64,000 bases of DNA from contig NC_089869.1 in assembly GCF_036373705.1 (NCBI RefSeq), positions 9,609,176 through 9,673,175 on the forward strand. Direction: 5' to 3'. This document shows positions 25,393 to 38,600 of this stretch, piece after piece; the first letter of the stretch is position 1; every line of letters starts with the position of its first letter. Both the position numbers and the translations under genes were made by a program. The notes beneath the pieces are model-generated. The model was not told where the DNA came from, did not search any database, and saw only the letters and a list, made by a program, of their open reading frames with translations. This DNA comes from Amia ocellicauda. Its lineage: Eukaryota; Chordata; Actinopteri; Amiiformes; Amiidae.

Positions 25393-25868
25393 CCTTTTGT
25401 ATAAGACTTAATGCTGCATCAGGGATGTACCATACTCCCTGTCCTGTAAAGATTTCTTCCACAATCGTTGTGACCCACTCTGTGAAGGCAATTGGCCTGT
25501 TCTTGCCCAGAATTCTGATTTTGAATAACTTACTGAGAATGAAGTGACTTAACCACCTTTATCAAAGAATGAGGAGTATAAATGTTAGGCCACCCTGAAC
25601 ATATGCTGAAATTGGTAATTTGTAAGGTTTAAGAATTTATTTGCTGTGTAAGGAGCAAAGTGAGCAAATTCTGCTCTTTAGTCAATCAGGTTTATGTATG
25701 CTTTTTCTTTAAGTGGTCTGAATTTACCATGTTTAATGTGCTTTTTAGATTTTAAGTGATTCTTGTCAAATAAGGTTTCCTCTTTTACATTAATTTTACA
25801 ATATGGTTTTGGAAGATTTAAACTGACATCCTTAACAATTTTAAGTTTCGATTAAACTATTAAATAAA
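25393..25868 (+). other. abcg2: Probable 3' UTR of copy B
   Basis: The sequence after TAG matches the 3' flank of copy A. An AATAAA is present at 25863-25868, which would end the message about 490 nt after the stop. The extent is inferred from this signal alone. Confidence 0.5.
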
Positions 25869-26329
25869 TTGTATTGCTTACTGTTTATGCAGTCAACTTA
25901 AAATATGGGCTCCTGCTAAAACATGGTTGGGTGTTTTGGTTTTAGCCCTACCTTTCTATAGAATAACTTGAGTGCCAAGTACATATCAGGGTTGTGGATT
26001 TTAGCAATTTTTGAATGCCATCCATAAATTATTGGGAAGATTCCTGCACGACAAGCTCCAAGAGCATTTGTTGGCTATATGAACTATGCTTATACCACAG
26101 AAGTGACATTTCATTACTACAAAGTCTGCACCAGAACTATACATAAGTTTACTATTCTTGGATTCAGTTGGTCCTCCGACCAAAACTACACAAGTTGAAT
26201 CGATTTTCACTTTTGGTTTGAAATTCCCATTAGTTTTACACTAAATACAACCATGCAACCCTTTCAGTATTATGGAGTTATAGTTCGTAGAAGGGAAACC
26301 AATTAATTTAGCCCTAATCTATGGATTTG
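25869..26329. other. Intergenic DNA, nothing recognised
   Basis: No coding, RNA or repeat signature was identified. Confidence 0.35.
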
Positions 26330-26472
26330 TCAGCATTAGCCCACTGATATGATGCTGTACTGCAGTCAAAACTCTGGTGAGGAGGACAAGCATGCAGATG
26401 AGTATCCCTGAGTATAACTGCAGAAAAGGGTGAGCACACTCCTTCAAGAGAACCCAAGAGCTAGAAATAACC
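26330..26472 (-). mobile_element. Small Tc1-like fragment
   Basis: Words such as GGACAAGCATGCAGATGAG and CTGCAGTCAAAACTCTGGTGA parallel 13095-13175 in copy B intron 7, from the same second Tc1 family. Confidence 0.45.
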
Positions 26473-27120
26473 AATGCATTCCAACTGCTGGACACTGGGT
26501 TGGATAGTGATGGCTCTGAGGCTGATGGCAGGGCAGTTGAGCACCACAGCATCTTGTCTCTTTGGTGCTCAGGTTGCAGATCTCCCTAAACTAGTAGATG
26601 GGCTACTGGCCAAAGCTGGAGGAAATCCACTGGTCATGGTCCACCTTGGAACCAATGACCTGAGAAAGTGTAGGCCAGAGGTTCTGCAAGACAAATTTAA
26701 AGAGTTTTAGGTTCTGCTCTTTCATTTCTCACCCAAGGTCATTTTCTCCAAAATACGATCGGTACCATGTGGCAGGCCAGGGAGACCGGCAGAGATTAGA
26801 AAGTTTAAGCACATGTTTTAAATGCCGGTGTAGGGATTTTCTTCTGGCATAGAAGGGTCCTGTACAAACTGTACAGTCTACATCTAAATGGAACAGGGGC
26901 TAATGCATTGGGAGAGCATATGTGCAGAGTAGTAGTAGAGAATCTTTTAAACTAGGGACGAGGGGGGCAGGGAGCTCTGACAATGGGACATGTTCTACTA
27001 AGGAAAGAAAACAAAGGGAAACTGCTCGTAGGAAAGTCCTGAAGTGTTTGTACCTCAATGCCAGGAGTATAAGGAACAAGATGTTAACAAATCACCTTGT
27101 TCAGATGGTATATTTCCAGC
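26473..27120 (+). mobile_element. CR1-like LINE fragment: ORF1 esterase domain to ORF2 start
   Basis: 26474-26708 encodes LVMVHLGTNDLRKCRPEVLQ, the block of the SGNH-esterase domain known in ORF1 of CR1-like LINEs. Stops follow. At about 27039-27110 KVLKCLYLNARSIRNKM matches the start of a CR1 ORF2 endonuclease. The rest of ORF2 is absent. + strand. Confidence 0.75.
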
Positions 27121-27149
27121 AGTACTTTGAGGGGAAATTATTTATCGGC

Positions 27150-27600
27150 CATTAATGACAATATTCCAATTGACACTTGACACTGAACAGGGGCCAGCTT
27201 TCCTCTGCCTGCCCTCTGACAGCAGGTCGGGACCGTGGGGCACCTCCTCTACTCCCCCTTTGTACCTGGACGTCACTTTGGTCAGTCTCGGTCATCTTTC
27301 CCTGGTGCTGTGCCCTGGCTGCCTGCCTGTGGTCCTGGGACTCCAACTGCCCTCCTGTTTTGTCTTGTTTGTTTCATTAGTTATAGGTGTAGGTTAGGGA
27401 TCTGTGACCACATTTAGTTTAGGCTCAGCAAGGAGCTAGGGCTTTGTAGGTCTCTGTTTTGTGCACTGTAAATAAACCTGTACTTCCCTCACCCCACTTC
27501 CCTGCCTTTGAGTTGCTGTTTCTGAGAGACACCCCACCGGCATCGTGTCCCCTGACCCCCACCCGGTGCCTCACGTTATTATTCTTGTTGTAACCAAGGT
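27150..27600. mobile_element. Possible LTR-like GC-rich fragment
   Basis: A GC-rich block with TGTAAATAAACC at about 27467 followed by a C-rich tail. This resembles the polyadenylation end of gypsy-type LTRs in fish, but no second copy or defined ends are in the window. Overlapping short frames on both strands have no domain. Confidence 0.3.
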
Positions 27601-28465
27601 ACATTCAATGTCAATATCAATGAATCGCCAGTTAGCATAATTTAAGGGGTCTGGAATGGGCAGTGTTGGTCCGTTGTTTGGGCTCAATTATTTATAAAAC
27701 ACTTCAGTTCAAAATATATAATGCTCTTTTAATGTTTTTAAAATATAGTGCATACAGGGTTAAACCCCACCACTGAAGACCTTGGCCTTCAATTTTCACA
27801 TCACAAACTGAGACTTGCATTTAATAATCTTTAATATATTTGTATCAATAATTAGCAGCTGTTAAGAACTTCAAGGACAGAAAGTGCACCAAAAATTGTA
27901 GTATCATTAGGTTTTTGAAATTACAACTAATTGCAAATGACAGCACAAAAAGCATTTGGTGAAATAATGACGACACGCATCGAAACTTGACAAGAGAATG
28001 TCGGAGGGGATGAAAGACTGTGGAATGTGGTTGTTGAGCACATGAACCCTATACCTGTTATGGATGCATTTCACATCCGAACGCAGATGAAGGGCATGAC
28101 ATATTCATGTTTTGCTCCTGTGCCATTCATATATTGCCAAACACCACCCCCTGCTGTAATGTATATGAAGAACTTTTCTTGGGCTGTATTAAGAGTCAGA
28201 CAGAGATCTGTTTAAAAGGGGAGGTCATTTGTTTTACAAATGGTTTACAATGTATAGTTTTATGTATAGATTTTGATATTCCTGGTTTTCATCCTGACTT
28301 CCAGCGCTGCCAATATATCCTTTGTAAAAGAGCTCATTGAACTTCAACACAATGAGAGATTTAGTAATACACTTTCAAGATAATAGGAGTAACAAACACT
28401 GCAATTCTGCAACAAAAAGTCCACCAAACATGTCTGTACACTATCATTAAGGCCTACCAAAAATG
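27601..28465. other. Intergenic DNA, nothing recognised
   Basis: Only short frames without domains. Confidence 0.35.
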
Positions 28466-28923
28466 ATTTGTTTAAATGGTAGGGAACCCTGAACATATGC
28501 TGAAATACTTGATAAAACTGTATGGCGTATGGCCTACTTTGCTCATGAAGGAGCTGAGGAAGCAAATTCTACACTATTTGGTCAATAACCACGATCATGT
28601 CTGTACATAGATTAAGCTTTCATGTTAGTTGTCTGCATTTACCATAGGAAGCTAAAATATACTATGCTTTATGTGTATGTTGATTCTGTATATCATACAA
28701 GAGGTTTCCTATTTTTGTATGATATTGTCAATTAAACCATTAGAGTCATGTCAAATATTGGAAAGTTTAAAGTGCAGAATAAGTAACTACCAATTGCCTT
28801 TTCTTCATAAACATGTTAACTAACACACAACATACTTGCCCTGAACTTGCATTTCAGATTACATTTAATACATAACTTAGTAGTTTGTGTTGCATTAAAA
28901 TAATGCAAATGTTTGGCACTAAA
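28466..28923 (+). other. Orphan duplicate of an ABCG2 3' flank
   Basis: It matches 5797-6300, downstream of relic A (for example GATAAAACTGTATGGCGTATGG, almost without change over about 120 bp). It lies 3 kb beyond copy B, whose own diverged version is at about 25560-25700. It therefore marks a further duplicated segment without exons. Confidence 0.65.
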
Positions 28924-29975
28924 AGTTAGGTCCATAAATATTTGGACAGTGACAATTGTCATCATTTTGGCTCTGTATGCCACCACAATGGATTTGAAAG
29001 GAAACAATCAAGATGTGCTGTAAGTGTAGACTTTCAACTTTAATTTGAAGGTATTACTTCCAAATTGGGTAAACAGTGTAGGAATTACACCAATTTGTAT
29101 ATGTAGTGCCTGCAATTTTAGGGGATTGAGGCGTTTTGCCTTAGAAATCAAAACAAACCAATCGGAGAGATAGCAAAAACATTAGGTGTGGACAAATCAA
29201 CTATTGGGTACATTCTTAAAAAGAAATAATGCCCTCTTGAGCTCAGGAACACCAAAAGGCCCGGAAGACCACGGAAAACAACTTTGGTGGGTGACAGAAG
29301 AATTCTTTCCCTGGTGAAGAAAAACCCCTTCACAACAGTTGACCAGATCAAGAACACCCTCCAGGAGGTAGGTGTATCTGTGTCAAAGTCAACCATCAAG
29401 AGAAGACTTCACCAGGGTAAATACAGAGGCTTTACCACAAGACGTAAACAGGAAACGGGAAGACCAGATTAGAGTTTGCCAAAAAACATCTCAAGAACCC
29501 TGTACAGTTCTGGAACAACATCCTATGGACAGATGAGACAAAGATCAACTTGTACCAGAGTGATGGGAAGAGAAGAGTATGGAAAAGGGAAGGAACTGCT
29601 CATGATCTGAAGCATAACACCTCATCTGTGAAGCATGTTATGACATGGGCGTGTATGACTGCCAAGGGAACTGGTTCCCTTGTATTTATTGATGATGGGA
29701 CTGCTGACGAAAGCAGTGAAGTGTTTAGGGCTATATTATCTGCTCAGATTCAGCCAAATGCTTCAAAACTCATTGGACGGTGATTCACAGTGCAGATGGA
29801 CAATGATCCAAAGCACACTGCGAAAGCAACCCAAGACTTTGTTAAGGTGAAAAAGTGGAATATTCTGCAATGGCCAAGTCAATCACCGGACCTGAATCCA
29901 ATTGAGCATGCATTTCACTTGCTGAAGGCAAATCGCCCAAAGAACAAGCAGGAACTAAAGACAGCCACAGTACAG
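28924..29975 (+). mobile_element. Tc1/mariner DD34E transposon, 3' truncated, inactive
   Basis: The left end is AGTTAGGTCCATAAATATTTG. HTH (KPIGEIAKTLGVDKSTI), the linker GRP box (NTKRPGRP) and the catalytic domain run on the + strand. Frames include 29284-29472, 29550-29783 and 29790-30035. The second catalytic D (MDNDPKHT) and the E (PDLNPIE) have 34 residues between them. Stops (TAG at about 29470, TGA at about 29781) and frame changes break it. Similarity ends at 29975, before the right terminal repeat. Confidence 0.88.
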
Positions 29976-30627
29976 CGGCTGCTGGTTGCGCATGGGAAGC
30001 CTGCTCCTGTGTTAGGCTTTGAGCTCAAGACTTAACCTCTTGCTGCCTTGCTTTGTGTACTTTTTGTATTGAACCAGTAGGGCTTGGTGACCCACTCCTG
30101 GTTGTGCTAGTAGAGCAAGAAGGGCCCTGCTCCTGTAGCTGGTTGACAAAAGTTTGGTCTTGGTGTCTCGCCTAAGTGTGGTCAGTTCAGTAGAAATCGG
30201 TCTCCCGACAAAGAGGAAGTTCCTGTGTGTGCGTCACATACAAAAAGGAAACAGGAGGGGGACTGTTTGAGTAACACACACAGGGGCCTATAGGCAGCTT
30301 TGATACAATACTGGTTTTGACAGGTATCCACAATGACTAGCGTAGCCCCTCCCCCTTTCCGAAGTACTTCCTTTCTCAGATAACCGTGGTTGCTCATGTG
30401 AAGCACGTATACCGGGGGCAAATTGTCCTAGGGACGAATTGGCATCAACTCAACACCACCACCAGGCTAGATCATAGATTCATTTTTTGTCCCACCCTTG
30501 ACAATGTTTAAGGCTAGTTAGAAATAATACAAGGATGAAAAGATTGTGCCAAAAATTAAAAGGAAATAACTATAAAAGTAAATAAAAAGATGCATAGATA
30601 AATTCAATTTATTTCTAGAGTCTAGAT
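29976..30627. other. Intergenic DNA, nothing recognised
   Basis: No gene or repeat family recognised. Confidence 0.35.
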
Positions 30628-31438
30628 CAGGTGTATTCAATAGGCGGACCGAGGGCCAAATCCGGACCACCACATGCTTTTGAATGGATCACAAGAATAA
30701 TTTTAATTAACTTATTGTCATGATTGTTTTTGTTTTTTAAATGTATTGTAATGGAGGTTTATTGCACTCAGTGCTTGTTATTGTGTGGAACCTGGTAGCA
30801 GCCCTTACTGATTATTAGCCAATAGGATGTTGCGCATTAATATGTGATGTCCTATATAGAGCTTGTGTTCCCGTTAGTTAGTTTGTTAGTTGATTGCTGA
30901 TTTCATGGATTTAATGGAGATTATGAGCTATGTTTTTTGACTTCGAAATGACTCAGAATCACTCAATTCAGGTCTCCAATTTTCAAAATCTTTTGGGGGA
31001 GGACCTCCAGACCCCCGGCCCTGAATTCCTCAATCCTCTTTGCCCTCATTTTGCAACATTAATTTTGAACAGTGTACAGTGATAAAGGGAAGTGGTAAAT
31101 ACTTGAATCTAATAATACACAAAATGCTTGAAAGTTTCTATTATGTTTATCTAGATGCCTACAATAATCTTTAACAAATTTAAAACAATTAAAAGCAGTC
31201 TGAAAATGTTTTATTACTGATACTTACATATATGTAAATGTTTTATTTTTGTACTTCTTTGTCAAATTAATGCACTAAATATAAGCAACAGGGTATATTA
31301 GTAATTCACAGAATTGTGTGTGTGTGTTGGAAAGGGGCATTTGGAGTTGTGATTCCCCCCCCCCCCCTGCAGTCTGGACCTTGACTATACATTGACCAAG
31401 AAATGTGGACCCTGACAACAAATAATTGACTACCCCTG
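30628..31438. mobile_element. Non-autonomous hAT element (MITE)
   Basis: The ends CAGGTGTATTCAATAGG and, inverted from the right, CAGGGGTAGTCAATTA are hAT-like. The 8-bp flanks are GTCTAGAT (30620-30627) and ATCTAGAT (31439-31446), 7 of 8 matching. No transposase frame is inside; a poly-C run lies at about 31357-31368. Confidence 0.8.
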
Positions 31439-32216
31439 ATCTAGATGATACAAGTGCTACCCAAAATAGTGTAATGACCCCTCATTACAGATTAATTGGA
31501 TACACGTGCAAATGTGGGGAAGCAGATCGCAGTGGCATGCAAGCTCACAGTCCTATGCAGATACAGGTGTTTCATTAAGTGGATGGGTTAAAAAGCCTGA
31601 GAGAGCAGGTTGAAGAGATCAGGTGGCTGAGGATTCAGGCAATCTTAAGAACAGTCTTAGAGAAGTTACAAACTACAGGCACTTTTATGCAGACCAGACA
31701 GGAGAGAGTTAACAGGCCCACATGTCTGTCTTGTGATGTGTGGAAGTTTGGTTTCTGCCTGACAACCACTCAGGGAGACCCATATATGGCTAAACTGGGG
31801 TAAATTTAAGGCATATGTAATGTTTACTTTAATGGGGGTTTGTACAATGTATCGAGCCCAAATTGCTGGTGAAAACTGGTTCTTGTCTGACCCTGTTCTT
31901 CTAGGTATAAGGGATGAACTATAGCACAGTACCATAGCACATTAAGACCTTGAGACAATGACCTTGTTTACACAGACACACAGGGAAAGAAATGCAGTTC
32001 TTCACTAACATTGGTATCTCTCTGTCTTGGTTCAGTCCAGTAATACCTTACCAGGTATAAACAAAGGTTGTGGCAGCAATCCCAATAAGTTAACACACCG
32101 CAGTATTTACCGTTTCCTGTGAATTGTTCACTTAAGACGCACCACCTACCCCACTTCTTCCAGTAGGATGCATCACAGCGAATTGCAGTGATTACGTAAC
32201 AGGTATGTAGGGATGC
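31439..32216. other. Intergenic DNA upstream of copy C, nothing recognised
   Basis: Short frames only, without domains. Confidence 0.35.
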
Positions 32217-32660
32217 AGAAAGGGGTAACTGAGGGTCGGACACTTTGGGCTTTTTGTAAATAACATGCAGTAAACGATAAAAACACACTTAATATTCTAT
32301 AAATGTATATAGCATATTGTTTATCAAAGCAAAGAATAACTGGGTGGGCACCAGTTTCACTTTGGATGGGCATTCCCCACCCCCTCTATGGCGCCAGCCC
32401 TTTCTGTAGAATATAAGAAATATGAATGACCTTTCCTATGTAAAATATACAACTTCTATAGCTAACACACTTTCATTTTAATGCTGCTGGTTTATCCAGC
32501 AGGACCAGTTTCTGTCACCACATTTTTTTTAAATGATAAATCTCACGCATTGAAGTTTTGAACACTTGAGGGCTATGCATACTCAGTGCTTGTTGCTAAT
32601 GAATTTTGCGATAATGCGTTAATTTCTCGTTGCAGTAACGATCTATTTAACCTGTAAAAA
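32217..32660 (+). promoter_or_regulatory. 5' flank of copy C shared with copy D
   Basis: It matches 48844-49237 upstream of D (GGGGTAACTGAGG, CACTTTGGGCTTTTTG), with similarity to B only in the last 60-80 bp. It probably contains the proximal promoter or intron 1. An acceptor TCGTTGCAG ends at 32635, 25 bp before the ATG. Which part is transcribed cannot be told. Confidence 0.45.
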
Positions 32661-35600
32661 ATGAATAATGATTATTTTTTGCCAGACAAAATGGCAAACA
32701 CAACAACCAGAGCTGGTAATTACTTGCCAGGTGTAGAACTACTGTCCCTTGACAACCCGCAGTTTAATGACAACCGTGCGTCCATTGCCGTAGTGGAAGA
32801 GTTTCAGCGAGCAGCAATTACCCGGGAGTCCCTGAGATCCCCGCGAGGGTCTGTGGTCTCCTTTCACAACATCAATTACTCTGTCAAGATCTCTGAAAGC
32901 CCAGCCTGCAAATGCAAGACTGAAAATAAGCAGATCCTCTGTAAAATCAAGTAAGTTTTCAAATTGTAATCCTAATCCCTTTCAAGAACTTGACATATTG
33001 AACTGAAAGTTTTTCTGTGTCATGTTAGATCAGGGAAGACCAAAAATAAAATAGGTTTTTATTATAGGTTTCACCAATCAACCAAATGAGTATTTGTTAG
33101 AATTTGCAACTTAACAAAACCCCAATTTTGCCAAGAAATGCAATGACTTGGTATCATCTTGAATTTGTCCAGCTTTAAAATTACATGTTTATGTCAATAG
33201 GTTGTGGCATTTCTTCCAGTTCAAAGAAAGAAAATAACCTTTTGTTTGTAATTCTTACACAAGTTGTCCTAGTGAGACTGTAAACCCTGTTTTTCTGTGC
33301 AGTAGTTTGAATATTTCAGTTATATCGCAGGAAATATTGTTCTCAAAGGGAGTTTCATGTTTGGATTGGGCATCTGTAACTTGTCTTACAGACCTGGTTT
33401 GTTTCTATAAATTGTGTGTGAACTTTGATCCTCTGACATTTTTGAACTTCATTCGAAAGAACTTCCTGCTGTGATGATAATGTGAATATTTATGCGTGAC
33501 GCGTTCCAAGTCTACTGTGTCATTATTAAGGACAATGGCACCAAGTTGAACTTGTCTCTAACAACATTAAAAAGGACTTGCAGGATGAAAGCAGATTACA
33601 AAATATCCAATATTTTCTATATTTTTAATCCAGTGGCATAATGAAGCCAGGGCTGAACGCTATCCTTGGCCCGTCAGGAGGTGGGAAGTCTTCGTAAGTA
33701 TTGTTTTCAGAGGAAATAATAATACCTGTGTTTAAATCCTGTTAATCCTTTTGTGCATAGACAAAATGAAAATAAACCAAGAAAAGTCTAAATGTAATCA
33801 ATGCTTTTGTCGTATTTGTCAAAAGCTGCATACAATTCAATATCTTAGCTAAACAACATTGTAAAAAAGCCTCCATCTTTTAACTGTATCACACAAGGCA
33901 AATGCAGTGAATCATTGAAACAGATTCTTCCTCAAAGACTTTCAGAAGAGTTTAATGGACAATTGTGGCCTATTACGTATCTGCACTGTCCACTGGAACA
34001 TATCTGATGCTGATTGGAATACTACAGTTAGGTCCATAAATATTTGGACAGTAACCCAATTGTAATCATTTTGGCTCTGTACGCCACCACAATGGATTTG
34101 AAAGGAAACAATCAATATGTGCTTTAAGTGTAGACTTCCATCTTTAATTTTGAGGGTAGTTACATCCAAATTTGGTTAACAGTGTAGGAATTACACCTAC
34201 ACCCCCAATTTTATGGGCTCAAAAGTAATTGGACAAACTAACATAATCATGAATTAAATTGTGAGTTTCAATACTTGGTTGCAAATCCGTTGCAGTCAAT
34301 GACTGACTGAAGTCTGGAACCCATAGACATCACCAGATGCTGGGTTTCTTCCCTGGTGATGCTCTGCCAGGCCTGTACTGCAGCTGTCTTTAGTTCCTGC
34401 TTGTTCTTGGTGTTTTTCCTTCAGTTTTGCCTTCAGCAAGTGAAATGCCTGATCAATTGGATTCAGGTCAGGTGACTGACTTGGCCATTGGACAACATTC
34501 CACTTCTTCACCTTAAAAAAGTCTTGGGTTGCTTTCACAGTATGCTTTGGGTCATTGTCCATTTGCACTGTGAAGCGCCGTCCAATGAGTTTTGAAGCAT
34601 TTGGCTGAATCTGAGCAGATAATATAGCGCTAAACACTTCACTGCTTTCGTCAGCAGTCACATCATCAATAAATAAAAGGGAACCAGTTCCCTTGGCAGC
34701 CATACATGCCCATGCCATAACATGCTTCACAGGTGAGGTGGTATGCTTCGGATCATGAGCAGCTTCTTCCCTTCTCCATACTCTTCTCTTCCCATCATTC
34801 TGGTACAAGTTGATCTTTGTCTCATCTGTCCATAGGATGTTGTTCCAGAACTGTACAGGGTTCTTTAGATGTTTTTTGGCAAACTCTAATCTGGTCTTCC
34901 TGTTTTCCGTTTACATCTTGTGGTAAACCCTCTGTATCTACAATGGTCTTCTCTTGATTGTTGACTTTGACACAGATACGCCTACCTCCTGGAGGGTGTT
35001 CTTGATCTGGTCAACTGTTGTGAAGGGGTTTTTCTTCACCAGGGAAAGAATTCTTCTGTCATCCACCACAGCTGTTTTCCATGGTCTCCCGGGCTTTTGG
35101 TGTTCCTGAGCTCACCAGTGCATTCTTTCTTTTTAATGTAACAAATACTTGATTTGGCCACACCTAATGTTCTTGCAACTTTTCAGATGACGGACTACAA
35201 ATGATCATGTTGGATCCAGTGGTATAGATAAGCACACTGACATTAACATGCATTGGTAAACGTAGTGAACAACTAAGCTTATTTAGTCAATATACTCATC
35301 AGCAATAGCACAGTATAGTTTTCTGAAAGGTTTATGGTTGTCATTGAGACATTAGAGCGGTAGATGTTCAAATAGCCGTATTAGAGACTGACGAGCCGGT
35401 TTATGTCAATAGGAAACTCCTTAGTTACCACACATGCTGCTTAATAATCGGATCAAAAAATTGGATCAGTGGAGCTGGATCTTGATCTGCTTCGTACAAC
35501 GGTTTCTCGTGATCCGGATCCAGTGAGCCCGGACACGATCCTGTTTTCTGATCCTGTTAGTACAACCGGCCTCTGGTGACTGTCCAAATATTTATGGACC

Positions 35601-38600
35601 TAACTGTATATATAACTTTCCTGGGGATTTGTGATTGCCAATATTGACCATATTGATAATAAAGCAATTTTGTCTGCACTGTTATTCCTGCTTCAGGCTG
35701 CTGGATGTACTGGCTGGGAGGAAGGACCCTGCTGGTCTGTCTGGTGATGTCCTCATCGATGGAGCCCCACAGCCTGCCAACTTCAAGTGTATTTCAGGAT
35801 ATGTTGTCCAAGTAGGTGAATCTTACAAGTCTAATTTCTCCTTCCTATACCACTAACAATCAAGTGGGAGTAATGAGCCCAAAAGTCTGCCCTTCTTGTA
35901 TGATGTAATGTTTTTTTGTTTTCCTCAATTAGGATGACGTAGTCATGGGCAACTTGACTGTCCGGGAAAACCTGCTGTTCTCGGCGGCGCTGCGGCTCCC
36001 TACATCTATCAGCTTTAAGGACAAGGAGGAGAGAGTGGCCAACGTCATCTCTGAACTCGGGCTGACCAGAGTGGCTGACTCTAGAGTGAGTATACATCCA
36101 TCAGTCTCTTATATAAAGACCATAACACATCACCACTTCCTGCAATCCTGTATGAGTTTGCCAACTTTGCATAGTTTCCATGAGTTTCTCCTTTGCATAG
36201 TTCATGTGCTTTTTGTTTTTGTAGCTTTGAATGCTAGGCACCGATGAAACAGAAGGGTAATATCTATTCTAATGCTATCATTCATGTTACTGTAATTTAA
36301 GTTAATCAATATACACTCACCTAAAGAATTATTAGGAACACCTGTTCAATTTCTCATTAATGCAATTATCTAACCAACCAATCACATGGCAGTTGCTTCA
36401 ATGCATTGAGGGGTGTGGTCCTGGTCAAGACAATCTCCTGAACTCCAAACTGAATGTCTGAATGGGAAAGAAAGGTGATTTAAGCAATTTTGAGCGTGGC
36501 ATGGTTGTTGGTGCCAGACGGGCCGGTCTGAGTATTTCACAATCTGCTCAGTTACTGGGATTTTCACGCACAACCATTTCTAGGGTTTACAAAGAATGGT
36601 GTGAAAAGGAAAAAACATCCAGTATGCGGCAGTCCTGTAGGCGAAAATGCCTTGTGGATGCTAGAGGTCAGAGGAGAATGGGCCGACTGATTCAAGCCGA
36701 TAGAAGAGCAACTTTGACTGAAATAACCACTCGTTACAACCGAGGTATGCAGCAAAGCATTTGTGAAGCCACAACACGTACAACCTTGAGGCGGATGGGC
36801 TACAACAGCAGAAGACCCCACCGGGTACCACTCATCTCCACTACAAATAGGAAAAAGAGGCTACAATTTGCACAAGCTCACCAAAATTGGACAGTTGAAG
36901 ACTGGAAAAATGTTGCCTAGTCTGATGAGTCTCGATTTCTGTTGAGACATTCAGATGGTAGAGTCAGAATTTGGCGTAAACAGAATGAGAACATGGATCC
37001 ATCATGCCTTGTTACCACTGTGCAGGCTGGTGGTGGTGATGTAATGGTGTGGGGGATGATTTCTTGGCACACTTTAGGCCCCTTAGTGCCAATTGGGCAT
37101 CGTTTAAATGCCACGGCCTACCTGAGCATTGTTTCTGACCATGTCCATCCATTTATGACCACCATGTACCCATCCTCTGATGGCTACTTCCAGCAGGATA
37201 ATGCACCATGTCACAAAGGTCGAATCATTTCAAATTGGTTTCTTGAACGTGACAATGAGTTCACTGTACTAAACTGGCCCCCACAGTCACCAGATCTCAA
37301 CCCAATAGAGCATCTTTGGGATGTGGTGGAACGGGAGCTTCGTGCCCTGGATGTGCATCCCACAAATCTCCATCAACTGCAAGATGCTATCCTATCAATA
37401 TGGGCCAACATTTCTAAAGAATGCTTTCAGCACCTTGTTGAATCAATGCCACGTAGAATTAAGGCAGTTCTGAAGGCGAAAGGGGGTCAAACACAGTATT
37501 AGTATGGTGTTCCTAATAATCCTTTAGGTGAGTGTACATAAAAGTCATTTTTTATTTAAGAACACAATACCTAATTCAGGGTGGTATTAGCTTGGTTATG
37601 TGTTTTACAACAATAAACAAGTAAATGCCTAGATGCAGGTAAAGTATCATTTGACAACACTGATTGTCAAAGTAGGCCAAAAATGCTTTGAGACAACCGG
37701 GATACTGAAATGATTTTTCCAGGTTGGCACAGAACTAATCCGAGGCGTCTCTGGAGGAGAGCGGAAACGAACCAGCATTGGAATGGAGCTCATAACGGAG
37801 CCCCCCGTCTTATTCCTGGATGAGCCAACCACAGGCCTGGATGCCAGCACATCCAGTGCAGTGCTCATTCTGCTGAAGAGGTACAGCCTGTAACAAATGT
37901 CCTAGGACATTTCTTTTTTTCTTTTTTTTTGTTGCTATATTTAGTCAAGATACTTTAGCAATGCATTGCTTACTGCTTTCAGTGACATTTCCAAGTTTGT
38001 TAATCATGACCCTTGTAACTCAAGGGGATAATAGACAATTAGTTCTTGCTGATTTTTTTTTATTTAGTTACCAATTTAGTTACCAGTTGCAAATTCAAGC
38101 AGATTATTTTTTAAATATGCAATTAGTTAGATATATAACTTGTTTAAACATAATTTATGGCTTCTATTTGATATCATTTTGTTGTATGGTATACTAGTAC
38201 TTTTGCACTTTGTATTGCTCTTATGCTTTGTAAGTCGCCCTGGATAAGGGTGTCTGCCAAGATATAAATAATAATAAAATAATAACGGTAGGCTGTAACT
38301 GTGGAATGATGTACTCCTTCAGGCTTTCAAGAAGGGGGCGAACAATGATATTCTCCATTCACCAGCCCCGTTACTCAATATTTAAGCTGTTTGACAGCCT
38401 GACTTTACTGGCTGCTGGGAAAATGATGTACCACGGACCTGCCAACGCTGCTCTGGCGTATTTCAGCTCAATTGGTAAGCTAGAACTTCGACCTATAGCT
38501 TTCATTGCATGTATGTATATTCTGGCTTACTAAAATGTGAATACTTATGGTAAATGGTAAATGGTGAACTCTCTCTTTCAGGCTACCAGTGTGAAGCATA

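Noticed and set aside
26474..26710. Possible host esterase gene
   Set aside because: The SGNH-like block is followed within 400 bp by a CR1 ORF2 start, so it belongs to the LINE.
27155..27417. Four overlapping 60-80 codon frames on both strands
   Set aside because: They reflect high GC content with few stops; no domain and no consistent codon pattern.
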